From NCBI GenBank assembly GCA_002339265.1, contig DDKG01000173.1:1-12391 (forward strand): a stretch of DNA of 12,391 nt, in the 5' to 3' direction. Every line of letters begins with the position of its first letter. Position 1 is the stretch's first letter. Origin of the DNA: Massilia sp. UBA2604 (lineage in GTDB: Bacteria > Pseudomonadota > Gammaproteobacteria > Burkholderiales > Burkholderiaceae_D). The notes under the pieces were generated by a model, which ran no database searches, had not been told where the DNA came from, and was given only the letters and a program-made list of their open reading frames with translations. The position numbers and the translations under genes were made by a program. Below are positions 5,655-12,391 of the stretch, piece by piece.

Positions 5655-8479
5655 GCCCGGCCCGCACCAGGATCGTCTGGTTCGTCGTCGGGCAACAAGC
5701 GGATTTCGATATCCCCCATGGCGTAGCTGCTCAGGATGCTGGTGCGTCCTTCATCGTCAGTGACGCCCTGGATGCGCGTGCCGTCTTCGTGACGGGCGAC
5801 GTAGCGCTTGCCCCGGGCCGGCAAATTGGTCTGGCGGTCGAGCACCACCACCCTTTCGTCGGTCTCCAGTTCGGTGGCGGGCAGGCGCAGGCCGGCGGGA
5901 GCGCCGGCGCCCGCCGACAGGTGTTCGATACCTGCCGACTTGACCACGTGCTTGCCGCTGCTCTGGTGCGTGATGGTGCCGCTATCCCAGTCGGTCTGGG
6001 TGCCCTGCGATACCACCTTCACCGACGGCGCTTCGAGCTCGATGCCGGTAGCGGCGATCAGGCGGATGCGGTTGGATGACTTGATCTCGATGTCGCCACG
6101 ATGGGTCTCGACCACGATGTCGCCTCGGGCGGCGATCAGCTTCATGCCCAGCTCATAGGCGAACATTCTGAGCGCGCGCGAGGCGCGCAGGAACAGGCTG
6201 CGGCCGGTCGCCAGTTCGGCGTCTCCGGTCGAGACGATGTCGACCTTGGCCTGGGCGGCCAGGGCGATGCTGTCGTCGCTGGCCAGCACCACGCCGGCCG
6301 GGGCGTTCACCGCCACCAGTGGCTCGCCCCCCTCGCCCCCGCCTGCACCAGGCGCGACGTTCGAGCCGTCGTGCCAATGGCGAAGGCGTTCGGCCAGCGC
6401 GTCCAGGCGCGGCCTGGCTTCTTCGTTTTCGCCATGGTCGCCCGCCAGCCGCCCTAACGTGTCCAGCACGCCGTGCATCGTTTCCACGATGCCGACCAGG
6501 CCGGCGCGCTCGAGCTGGGCGCCGGCATCGTCCTGCTTGCCGCCCGCGCTGAGCAGGATGCCTTCGCCGCCGCGCAGCGCGACCGCCTTGCTGCTCCGCA
6601 GTTCCGCGCCTTCGCCGCGCGCGCCAGCCTGGCCGTTCGCGCGGGGCTCGGACAGCCAGCCAAGGTTCAGCTCGGACGACGCATGTTCGCTGGCGAGTTG
6701 CACCGCAATCTGGCCCGGGGTATCGTCGAACAGCAGTTGGCTGCCCCGCGCCCCGCCGATCTCGCGGCTGCGCATCCCCGACAGATACCGGTTGCCCGGC
6801 AACTCCCCCGCCCGGCTCAGCGCCGGCGGCTGCGCGCGCTGGTTATACAGCTGCGACAGGATCACCGGCCGGTCGGGGTCGCCGCCCATGAAGGCCACCA
6901 GCACCTCCGTGCCGACGCGCGGCAGGCCGAGCGTGCCGGCCTGCTGCTGGCTGCCCGGTCCGGCGCCGGCCCAGTTGGACGCCACCCGCACCCAGGCCGA
7001 ATCGGCCGGCGTGTCGGAGGCGCCGGCTCCGTGCGCATGGCGGTGGTCGCCCGTGCGCATGCCGGGAAAGCGGATCTTGACCCGGCCCAGTGCGTCGCAA
7101 TGCACTTCTTCGCCGGGCGGGCCGGTGACGATCGCGCTTTGCAGCTGCGGATGCGGCAGGTCGACCCGCGGATCGAAGCTGGGCACCAGCGGGATGCCGC
7201 GCCGGACCGCGTCAAAGCTCATGCGCACCCGCACTGCGTCCAGCGATGGCGGGGAATCGGGAAAGGCGGCGGCGTCCATCCAGGCGCCCATCAGGCGCCG
7301 CACGCGCGCCGAGACGTCGGCCGGCAGGTTGTTCTCGGCCTCGACGTGCAATGCGGTGATGATGAAGTCGCGTTCAAGCGCCGGATGGGTGTCGATCTCA
7401 GGGTGGCCGCCCAGGGTGAACCATTCGCCGGCGCGCAGGTCGCGCACGGTCCCTTCGCCGTGGAAGCACTTGGTCTCGAATTCGTGGCGGTTCATGCGCA
7501 CCTGCCCGAGTCGCCAGTGGTCCTCGACGTCGTTGCCGGCATGCGGCATCTCGACCTGGTAGTCGTCAAGGCTGGCCGCTAGCTGGTTGCCGCTGCGGCC
7601 CTGGTCGGCCATGCTGCGCGCGGTGGCGGTCATGAACTGGGTGCCGAGCGGATTGCGGTAGTCCCAGCTGTGGCGCGTGGTGCTGCCGGCCTGCAGGCGG
7701 CGCGCAGCACTCCAGGAGACGATGGTGTCGCGTTCTTCGCTGGCGCCACCACGGTGGTAGCGCACGGTGCCGGCGCCGTTGCGCGGCAGCGAATTGGAAT
7801 CGGCGAACAGCACCAGCGTGTGCACCGGCGAGGTGTCACGCTCGACCTCGAGCGTACGGGTGCGCGCGTGGCCGGGGCGGAAGGTCCAGGCCACGCCGCG
7901 CCGGCGCAGCAGGCGACGGACAAAAGCGGCATCGGACTCGTTGTATTGCATCGTCTGCTCGCGTGGCGGGAACTGGCGCATGTCGAACAGCGGATCGAGT
8001 TCGTACTCGAAGGCGCTGGCCAGCACGCCATTCGATTGTCGCCATTCGTCGAACAGCACTTGCACGATCTCGAGCTCGTTCTGGTAGCGGAACACGCGGC
8101 TGTTGACGCGCTTTTCCATGATCGCCAGCGCGTCGCGGATCACCAACTGGTAGACGCCCAGGCCGCCGTCGTAGTCGCCGGCGCGGGCCTCTGCCACGAT
8201 GCCGCAGGCGCCGCGCAACTGGCCGCGGTCGGTGACGAACTGGATTTCGGCCGGCAGCGCGATCAGTTCCTTGAGCGGCAGGCGCGGGGTCGAGGCGACG
8301 CAGGTGACGACGTATTCGAGGCTGCCGCAGACGGACTCGCTGCCGCTGACCCGCTGTGGCAGCAGGACTTCATCGGCCAGGTGGTCGGCGTGACCCAGGC
8401 GCAGCCGAATCGGCCGGTGCGCCGTCGTCAGCGATTTCTCGTGCTGCAGCATGCGCAGGAATTCGCTCGCGCTGTCCAA
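5651..8479 (-). CDS. vgrG: Type VI secretion tip protein VgrG with DUF2345 and C-terminal TTR-like extension
   Basis: VgrG (TssI) forms the trimeric spike on the T6SS tube and carries effectors. The protein is 942 aa. About 20-400 is the gp27-like hub (MQYNESDAAFVRRLLRRRG at 177-195 is the usual VgrG stretch). About 445-550 is the gp5-like OB domain (DALGRVKIRF at 462-471; DPDRPVILSQLYN at 534-546). About 555-650 holds the Vgr element signature (SREIGGARGSQLLFDD). About 720-850 is DUF2345 (needle), with regularly spaced beta-turn GD/RG steps. The final 75 residues (about 868-930, DRQTNLPARGKRYVA then TDDEGRTSILSSYAMGDI) look like a small transthyretin-like beta domain. The start is TTG at 8479, preceded by AGGAGA at 8490-8485 with good spacing; the next Met (residue 10) lacks such a site. 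No PAAR, Hcp or DUF4123/DUF1795 adaptor gene is in the window. GC is high, like the chromosome (72% in line 7021-7080). Confidence 0.96.
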   Translation of the reverse strand: MDSASEFLRMLQHEKSLTTAHRPIRLRLGHADHLADEVLLPQRVSGSESVCGSLEYVVTCVASTPRLPLKELIALPAEIQFVTDRGQLRGACGIVAEARAGDYDGGLGVYQLVIRDALAIMEKRVNSRVFRYQNELEIVQVLFDEWRQSNGVLASAFEYELDPLFDMRQFPPREQTMQYNESDAAFVRRLLRRRGVAWTFRPGHARTRTLEVERDTSPVHTLVLFADSNSLPRNGAGTVRYHRGGASEERDTIVSWSAARRLQAGSTTRHSWDYRNPLGTQFMTATARSMADQGRSGNQLAASLDDYQVEMPHAGNDVEDHWRLGQVRMNRHEFETKCFHGEGTVRDLRAGEWFTLGGHPEIDTHPALERDFIITALHVEAENNLPADVSARVRRLMGAWMDAAAFPDSPPSLDAVRVRMSFDAVRRGIPLVPSFDPRVDLPHPQLQSAIVTGPPGEEVHCDALGRVKIRFPGMRTGDHRHAHGAGASDTPADSAWVRVASNWAGAGPGSQQQAGTLGLPRVGTEVLVAFMGGDPDRPVILSQLYNQRAQPPALSRAGELPGNRYLSGMRSREIGGARGSQLLFDDTPGQIAVQLASEHASSELNLGWLSEPRANGQAGARGEGAELRSSKAVALRGGEGILLSAGGKQDDAGAQLERAGLVGIVETMHGVLDTLGRLAGDHGENEEARPRLDALAERLRHWHDGSNVAPGAGGGEGGEPLVAVNAPAGVVLASDDSIALAAQAKVDIVSTGDAELATGRSLFLRASRALRMFAYELGMKLIAARGDIVVETHRGDIEIKSSNRIRLIAATGIELEAPSVKVVSQGTQTDWDSGTITHQSSGKHVVKSAGIEHLSAGAGAPAGLRLPATELETDERVVVLDRQTNLPARGKRYVARHEDGTRIQGVTDDEGRTSILSSYAMGDIEIRLLPDDEPDDPGAGRA

Positions 8480-8484
8480 GTGTG

Positions 8485-8490
8485 TCTCCT
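8485..8490 (-). promoter_or_regulatory. Strong ribosome binding site for the TTG start of vgrG
   Basis: AGGAGA on the minus strand, with AGGAG 6 nt upstream of the TTG at 8479. It is the best Shine-Dalgarno in the window and decides the non-ATG start of vgrG. Confidence 0.75.
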
Positions 8491-8500
8491 GTCCGGTGAT

Positions 8501-8514
8501 CGCTGAGGTCAGCG
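8501..8514. promoter_or_regulatory. Perfect 6-bp dyad in the vgrG leader
   Basis: CGCTGA-GG-TCAGCG is a perfect inverted repeat with 6-bp arms and a 2-bp centre, 10 nt upstream of the vgrG ribosome binding site. The 2-nt centre is too tight for a stable hairpin as drawn, so a protein-binding operator is more plausible than a terminator. A dyad this short can also occur by chance. No clear sigma-70 promoter was found in the 141-nt gap (8480-8620), although it is the only sizeable non-coding stretch before vgrG and is where a vgrG promoter would be expected. Confidence 0.35.
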
Positions 8515-8600
8515 CAACTCGTCGAGAGAGAATCTTGGCACGGCGGTATCACTTACAGTTTGCTCGCGCTCACAATTGACGAGTGAACTACGCCGAAAAC

Positions 8601-8623
8601 TGATACTCGTGGCTGTCGTATCA
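8601..8623. promoter_or_regulatory. TGATAC/GTATCA dyad overlapping the tatD stop
   Basis: TGATAC and GTATCA form a perfect 6-bp inverted repeat around an 11-nt loop; the outer arm includes the tatD TGA stop. On the minus strand it is followed by GTTTTC, giving a weak terminator-like look, but the stem is short and not GC-rich. A third GTATCA lies at 8546-8551. It could be a weak terminator of the lol-tatD transcript or a repeated regulatory site for vgrG. Confidence 0.3.
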
Positions 8624-9421
8624 AGGGCACAACGCCGACAGGCGGGGAATGGCGGCCAGCGAGGCGCGGTAGGCAGCCTCGCGCACCTCGTCCACCCCGA
8701 TCCCGCGCAATTCGGCCAGGGTGGCGCCAATGCCGGGCAGTTGATCGGGACTGTTGCGTCCCGGATGAATCCAGCTCGGCGCGATGTCGGGCGAGTCGGT
8801 CTCCAGCACGATCGATTCCAATGGCAGCTCGGCCGCCAGGCGCCGGATCTGCAGCGCGCGCGTAAACGTCATGTTTCCGCCGAAGCCAAGATGGAATCCG
8901 AGCTCAATAAAATTCTGCGCCTGCTGGAAACTGCCGTTGAAGGCATGGGCAATCCCCCCGGGCGGGCGAATCTGGCGCAGGTGCTTGAGCACCTGGTCCT
9001 GCGAGCGCCGCACGTGGGTCAGCACCGGCAGGCCGAAGTCGCGCGCGATGCGCAGCTGTTCGCGGAAGAACCGTTCCTGCTTCTCGCGCATGGCGGGCGT
9101 GGTCAGTTCCGGGATGAAGAAATCCAGGCCGATCTCGCCAATGCCGACGAAGCGCGGGTCGCTCATCGCCTCCTCCACCCGCGTGCGCATATAGGCCAGG
9201 TCGTCGTCCTGCGCCTGCGGCACGCAGATCGGGTGGATGCCGAGCGCATAGCAGGCGTTCGGACTGCCGTGCGCCAGACTGGCCACGGAATCGAAATTGC
9301 CGCGCTCGACCGCCACGATCACGATCATCGACACCCCGGCTTCCTGCGCCTTGCGCGCGACACCGGCGCCATCGCCGCCGTACTCGCGCGCATCGAGGTG
9401 GACGTGGGTATCGATCCACAT
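8621..9421 (-). CDS. TatD family metal-dependent deoxyribonuclease
   Basis: A 266-aa amidohydrolase-fold enzyme of the TatD family, metal-dependent DNases linked to DNA quality control; the usual family length is about 260. The metal-site landmarks are all present: DTHVHLD at 4-10 (His6, His8), GIGEIGLDF at 93-101 (Glu96), LTHVRRS at 134-140 (His136), AHAFNGS at 158-164 (His159) and ETDSPD at 207-212 (Asp209). The start ATG at 9421 has GGAG at 9434-9431 inside the end of lolD, and the gene begins 3 nt after the lolD stop, so it is probably the last gene of the lol operon. It could equally be named ycfH-like; the family contains several paralogues and I cannot tell which one this is. Codon use and GC match the flanking housekeeping genes. 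Confidence 0.94.
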   Translation of the reverse strand: MWIDTHVHLDAREYGGDGAGVARKAQEAGVSMIVIVAVERGNFDSVASLAHGSPNACYALGIHPICVPQAQDDDLAYMRTRVEEAMSDPRFVGIGEIGLDFFIPELTTPAMREKQERFFREQLRIARDFGLPVLTHVRRSQDQVLKHLRQIRPPGGIAHAFNGSFQQAQNFIELGFHLGFGGNMTFTRALQIRRLAAELPLESIVLETDSPDIAPSWIHPGRNSPDQLPGIGATLAELRGIGVDEVREAAYRASLAAIPRLSALCP

Positions 9422-9424
9422 CGC

Positions 9425-10126
9425 TCAGTTCTCCGCCGGCTGCAGGCCGTGCTCGGTCATGCGCAGCACGCGGTCGCAGCGGCGCGCCAGTTCCATGTCG
9501 TGGGTGACGATCACGAAGGCGGTGCCGAGGGTGCGCGACAATTCCAGCATCAGGTCGAAGATGACTTGCGCCGTGGTGTGATCGAGGTTGCCGGTCGGTT
9601 CATCGGCCAGCACGCATGCCGGCTGGGTGACCAGGGCGCGCGCCAGCGCCACCCGCTGGCGTTCGCCGCCCGAGAGCTCGCCCGGACGGTGCACCACGCG
9701 CTTGCCCAGGCCCACCCGCTCCAGGATCGCCTGTGCGCGCTCCATGGCGACCGCGCGCTGCTCGCGCCGGATCAACAGCGGCATCATGACGTTGTCGAGC
9801 GCCGTGAATTCGGGCAGCAGATGGTGGAACTGGTAGACGAAGCCCAGCGCCGTGTTGCGCAGCTCTCCGCGGCGCGCCTCGGACAGGTTGGCGAAATCCT
9901 CGCCATGCAGGGTCACCGAGCCGCTGCTCGGCGTATCCAGGCCGCCCAGCAGGTGCAGCAGGGTCGACTTGCCGGAGCCGGAGGCCCCGACGATGGCGAC
10001 CCGCTCGCCGCGGTGCACGGCGAAGTCGATGCCGTCGATGACGCGCACATTGGCGTCGCCCTGCTTGAAGGTTTTACCGAGGCCGCGGCAGGCGAGCACC
10101 GGGGCGCCGTTGAATGCATCACTCAT
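9425..10126 (-). CDS. lolD: Lipoprotein-releasing system ATP-binding protein LolD
   Basis: ATPase of the LolCDE-type ABC transporter, which extracts outer-membrane lipoproteins from the inner membrane and hands them to LolA. The protein is 233 aa, the normal length. It has Walker [10 protein letters not shown] at 47-55, a Q-loop in [13 protein letters not shown] at 95-107 (a stretch typical of LolD), signature LSGGERQR at 151-158, Walker B CVLADEP at 171-177 with TGNLD after it, and the switch histidine His209. The ATG at 10126 lies inside the 3' end of the upstream permease gene (8-nt overlap with its stop) and is preceded by GGAGG at 10140-10136, 9 nt away. tatD follows after 3 nt. The tight packing indicates one transcript with both permease genes. 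Confidence 0.97.
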   Translation of the reverse strand: MSDAFNGAPVLACRGLGKTFKQGDANVRVIDGIDFAVHRGERVAIVGASGSGKSTLLHLLGGLDTPSSGSVTLHGEDFANLSEARRGELRNTALGFVYQFHHLLPEFTALDNVMMPLLIRREQRAVAMERAQAILERVGLGKRVVHRPGELSGGERQRVALARALVTQPACVLADEPTGNLDHTTAQVIFDLMLELSRTLGTAFVIVTHDMELARRCDRVLRMTEHGLQPAEN

Positions 10127-11384
10127 AGCGCAGCGCCTCCGCCGGCTTCACGCGCGAGGCGGCCCAGCTCGGATAAATCGTGGCGGCGAAGGCCAGCAGC
10201 ACCGAGATGACGCCGATGATGGCGACGTCCGGCCCATGCAGGTCGGATGGCACGGTACTGATCAAATATATATCTTTGGACAAGAACTCCACTCCCAGCA
10301 AACGTTCGATGAACGGCACGATGACATCGATGTTCAGGCTCACCGCCACCCCCATGCCGACGCCGGCCAGCGTCCCCAGCACGCCGACGATCCCGCCCTG
10401 CACCATGAAGATCTTCATGATCGATTGGGGCGACGCCCCCAGCGTGCGCAGGATCGCAATGTCGGCCTGCTTCTCGGTCACCGTCATCACCAGGCTCGAG
10501 ACCAGGTTGAAGGCGGCCACCGCGATGATCAGGGTGAGGATAATGAACATCATCTTTTTTTCGGTCTGTACGGCAGCGTACCAGTTGGCGTTGAGCTTGG
10601 GCCAGTCGCGCACCGTCAGGTCACCCGTCATCTGGCCTTTCAACTGTTCCGCGACTTCGGGCGCCTCGCGCATATTGGCGATGCGCAGGCGCAGGCCGGA
10701 CGGCGCCGGCAGGCGTTCCAGGCGCTGCGCATCTTCCACGTGGATGAAGGACAGCGCCGCGTCGAAGTCGAAATGGCCGGCCTCGAAGATGCCGGCGACG
10801 GTGAAGCTGCGCGTGCGCGGCACCATACCGGCCGGCGTGACCTGGCCCTGGGCCAGCACCATCGTGACCTTGTCGCCCAGGCCGACGCCAAGCGCACGCG
10901 CCAGCGCGTAACCCAACACGATGTTGAATTCGCCCGGCTTGAGGGCATCGAAGCTGCCAGCGCGCACCTGGCGCGCCACGGTCGACACATTATCTTCCTC
11001 GCCCGGCAGCACGCCGCGCACGATCGATGGGCGCATCACGCCGTCGCGCACCAGCAGGCCCTGGGTCTCCACGAAAGGCGCGGCGCCCAGCACGGCCGGA
11101 TTGCGCATGGCCTCCTTGGCCGACGCGCGCCAGTCGGGCAAGCTGCCGGAAGCGTCGAATACCTCGATATGGGCCAGCACCGACAGCATGCGGTCGGTGA
11201 CCTGCTTTTGAAAGCCGTTCATCACCGACAGCACGATGATCAGGGCCGCCACGCCGAGGGCGATGCCGGCCACCGAGATCAGCGAAATGAAGGAAATGAA
11301 GCTGCTGCGCCCGCTGCGCTTGCCGGCCCGCGTGTAGCGCAGGCCGACCTGCCACTCATACGGCAGTTTGTGGATGATGCTCAT
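10119..11384 (-). CDS. lolC: Lipoprotein-releasing ABC transporter permease, LolC/LolE family (complete copy)
   Basis: Inner-membrane permease of the lipoprotein-release transporter. The protein is 421 aa with the family's four membrane segments: about 31-55, then a large periplasmic domain (about 60-270), then about 278-302, 325-350 and 385-405. Diagnostic stretches are the N-terminal [18 protein letters not shown] (17-34), [10 protein letters not shown] (53-62), the [20 protein letters not shown] core (278-297), [15 protein letters not shown] (305-319) and the C-terminal [18 protein letters not shown] (404-421), the standard end of LolC/E. It overlaps lolD by 8 nt and lies 38 nt behind a second, very similar permease. 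E. coli uses the order lolC-lolD-lolE; here both permeases precede lolD. The symbol lolC is therefore only the conventional label: LolC and LolE cannot be told apart reliably from sequence alone. Confidence 0.93.
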   Translation of the reverse strand: MSIIHKLPYEWQVGLRYTRAGKRSGRSSFISFISLISVAGIALGVAALIIVLSVMNGFQKQVTDRMLSVLAHIEVFDASGSLPDWRASAKEAMRNPAVLGAAPFVETQGLLVRDGVMRPSIVRGVLPGEEDNVSTVARQVRAGSFDALKPGEFNIVLGYALARALGVGLGDKVTMVLAQGQVTPAGMVPRTRSFTVAGIFEAGHFDFDAALSFIHVEDAQRLERLPAPSGLRLRIANMREAPEVAEQLKGQMTGDLTVRDWPKLNANWYAAVQTEKKMMFIILTLIIAVAAFNLVSSLVMTVTEKQADIAILRTLGASPQSIMKIFMVQGGIVGVLGTLAGVGMGVAVSLNIDVIVPFIERLLGVEFLSKDIYLISTVPSDLHGPDVAIIGVISVLLAFAATIYPSWAASRVKPAEALRYE

Positions 11385-11422
11385 GTGTTCCCATGATCTG
11401 ATTGATGATGACGCATACGCTC

Positions 11423-12391
11423 TTATTCATACCTGAGCGCTTCGGCCGGCTTGACGCGCGAAGCCGCCCAGCTCGGGTAGATCGTGGCCAGGAAGGACAG
11501 CAGCACGGCCACGCCGCCGATCCAGCCGACGTCGCGCCATAGCAGCTCGGACGGCATCTCGCTGATCAGGTAGACCTCTTGCGACAGGAAGTGCACGCCC
11601 AGCACGCGCTCGATCGCCGGGACGATCACGTCGACATTGAGCGCCACCAGCACGCCCAGGCCGACGCCGAGCAAGCCTCCCAGCATGCCGACCAAGGTGC
11701 CCTGCACGATGAAGATCTTCATGATGCCGCGCGGCGAGGCGCCCAGGGTGCGCAGGATCGCGATGTCGGCCTGCTTGTCCTTGACCGTCATGACCAGGGT
11801 CGAGACCAGGTTGAAGGCGGCCACCGCCACGATCATGGTCAGGATAATGAACATCATGTTCTTCTGCGATTGCACGGCCGCGAACCAGACCGTGTTCACC
11901 TTGGTCCAGTCGCGCATGATCAGGTCGCCCGCCATCGCCCCCTGCAGCTCGTAGGCCACGCGCGGCGCCTGCTGCAGGTCCGCCAGGCGCAGGCGCAGGC
12001 CGAGCGGCGCCGTGGCGCCGGTCGCGGTCTCGGCATCCTGGATGTTCACCAGCGCCAGCGTGGAATCGAATTCGAAGTGGCCGGCCTCGAAAATGCCGGA
12101 CACGCTCAAGGAGCGCGAGCGCGGCAAGGGATTGTCACCGGGCGAAGCGGCCCCGCCCAGGATGCCGCTGCTGGCAACCAGCAGCGACACGCGGTCGCCC
12201 ACTTCCACCCCGAGCGACTTGGCAAGGGCGCGGCCCAGCACGACATTGTTGGAACCAGGACGCAGCGAATCGAAGCTGCCTTCCTTCATCTGCTGTGCGA
12301 CGTCGGACACCTTGGCCTCCTCGGCCGGCTCAACCCCTCGCAGCAGCGCCGGCTTCATGACGCCGTCGACCAGCAGCATCGATTGCGCATC
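11423..12391 (-). CDS. Second LolC/LolE-family permease, 5' end outside the window
   Basis: The C-terminal 322 residues of a paralogue of the downstream lolC; the frame is open to the window edge, so the true start and first membrane segment are missing. The visible part has the end of the periplasmic domain ([20 protein letters not shown] matches [19 protein letters not shown] in the neighbour) and the last three membrane segments, including [20 protein letters not shown] and [15 protein letters not shown]. It ends in exactly the same [18 protein letters not shown]. Differences are concentrated in the periplasmic domain, for example SSGILGGAASPGDN replaces a shorter stretch. It could supply the second, non-identical half of a LolC-LolE-like heterodimer with the shared LolD. 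A small gap of 38 nt, with no terminator seen, separates it from lolC. Confidence 0.92.
   Translation of the reverse strand, partial: DAQSMLLVDGVMKPALLRGVEPAEEAKVSDVAQQMKEGSFDSLRPGSNNVVLGRALAKSLGVEVGDRVSLLVASSGILGGAASPGDNPLPRSRSLSVSGIFEAGHFEFDSTLALVNIQDAETATGATAPLGLRLRLADLQQAPRVAYELQGAMAGDLIMRDWTKVNTVWFAAVQSQKNMMFIILTMIVAVAAFNLVSTLVMTVKDKQADIAILRTLGASPRGIMKIFIVQGTLVGMLGGLLGVGLGVLVALNVDVIVPAIERVLGVHFLSQEVYLISEMPSELLWRDVGWIGGVAVLLSFLATIYPSWAASRVKPAEALRYE

Noticed and set aside
8566..8577. GCGCTCACAATT, identical to one half of the lac operator
   Set aside because: The other half does not match, no LacI-family gene is nearby, and a single 12-nt half-site is easily due to chance.
1059..8620. Insertion sequence or integrative element explaining the T6SS module
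   Set aside because: No transposase, integrase, tRNA gene or flanking direct repeat could be recognised at either boundary.
8576..11396. Very long plus-strand open frames opposite tatD, lolD and lolC
   Set aside because: Their translations are rich in His, Gln, Arg and Ala with no recognisable domain, and they mirror strongly conserved minus-strand genes. They are codon-bias shadows.
1..12391. CRISPR arrays, rRNA or tRNA genes
   Set aside because: No regularly spaced repeats and no rRNA or tRNA-like sequence was seen; nearly the whole window is protein coding.

Overview
The window comes from a high-GC proteobacterium. The gene order (two adjacent lipoprotein-release permeases, lolD, tatD, then comEC on the same strand) and the protein sequences suggest a betaproteobacterium, most likely Oxalobacteraceae/Massilia-like. 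That placement is inferred from synteny and sequence flavour, not from a database search. Every gene I can support lies on the minus strand, so transcription runs from the right end of the window (12391) to the left end (1). Long open frames on the plus strand are GC-rich shadows of these genes.

Layout in the direction of transcription. (1) 12391-8621 is housekeeping: the 3' part of a first LolC/E-type permease, a complete second paralogous permease, the ATPase LolD (8-nt overlap with the second permease) and the TatD-family nuclease (3 nt after lolD). Together the permeases and LolD form the ABC transporter that extracts outer-membrane lipoproteins from the inner membrane. (2) 8620-8480 is a 141-nt intergenic gap with two short dyads and a strong ribosome binding site. 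(3) 8479-1070 is a type VI secretion (T6SS) 'spike plus cargo' module: vgrG (TTG start), a PGAP1/LCAT-like lipase that resembles the Tle4 class of T6SS effectors, and two different Tli4-family immunity proteins. The vgrG-lipase and lipase-immunity junctions are both 4-nt ATGA overlaps, and the second immunity gene follows about 20 nt later, so the four genes look like one operon. (4) 1058-1 is the N-terminal 352 codons of comEC, the inner-membrane channel for DNA uptake. It starts only 11 nt after the last immunity gene.

How the genes work together. VgrG caps the T6SS tube and probably carries the lipase into the periplasm of rival cells. The two membrane-anchored immunity proteins protect the producer and its kin. 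The first immunity protein is unusual: its Tli4 part is followed by about 200 extra residues holding two copies of a CPxxGWWRCxDS-type repeat. The lipase and immunity genes have clearly lower GC (53-58% in hand-counted 60-base lines) than vgrG, comEC and the lol genes (72% in the counted vgrG and comEC lines). This points to exchange of cargo behind a resident vgrG. The whole module sits between tatD and comEC, so the DNA-uptake gene lies downstream of a killing module with no visible terminator between them.
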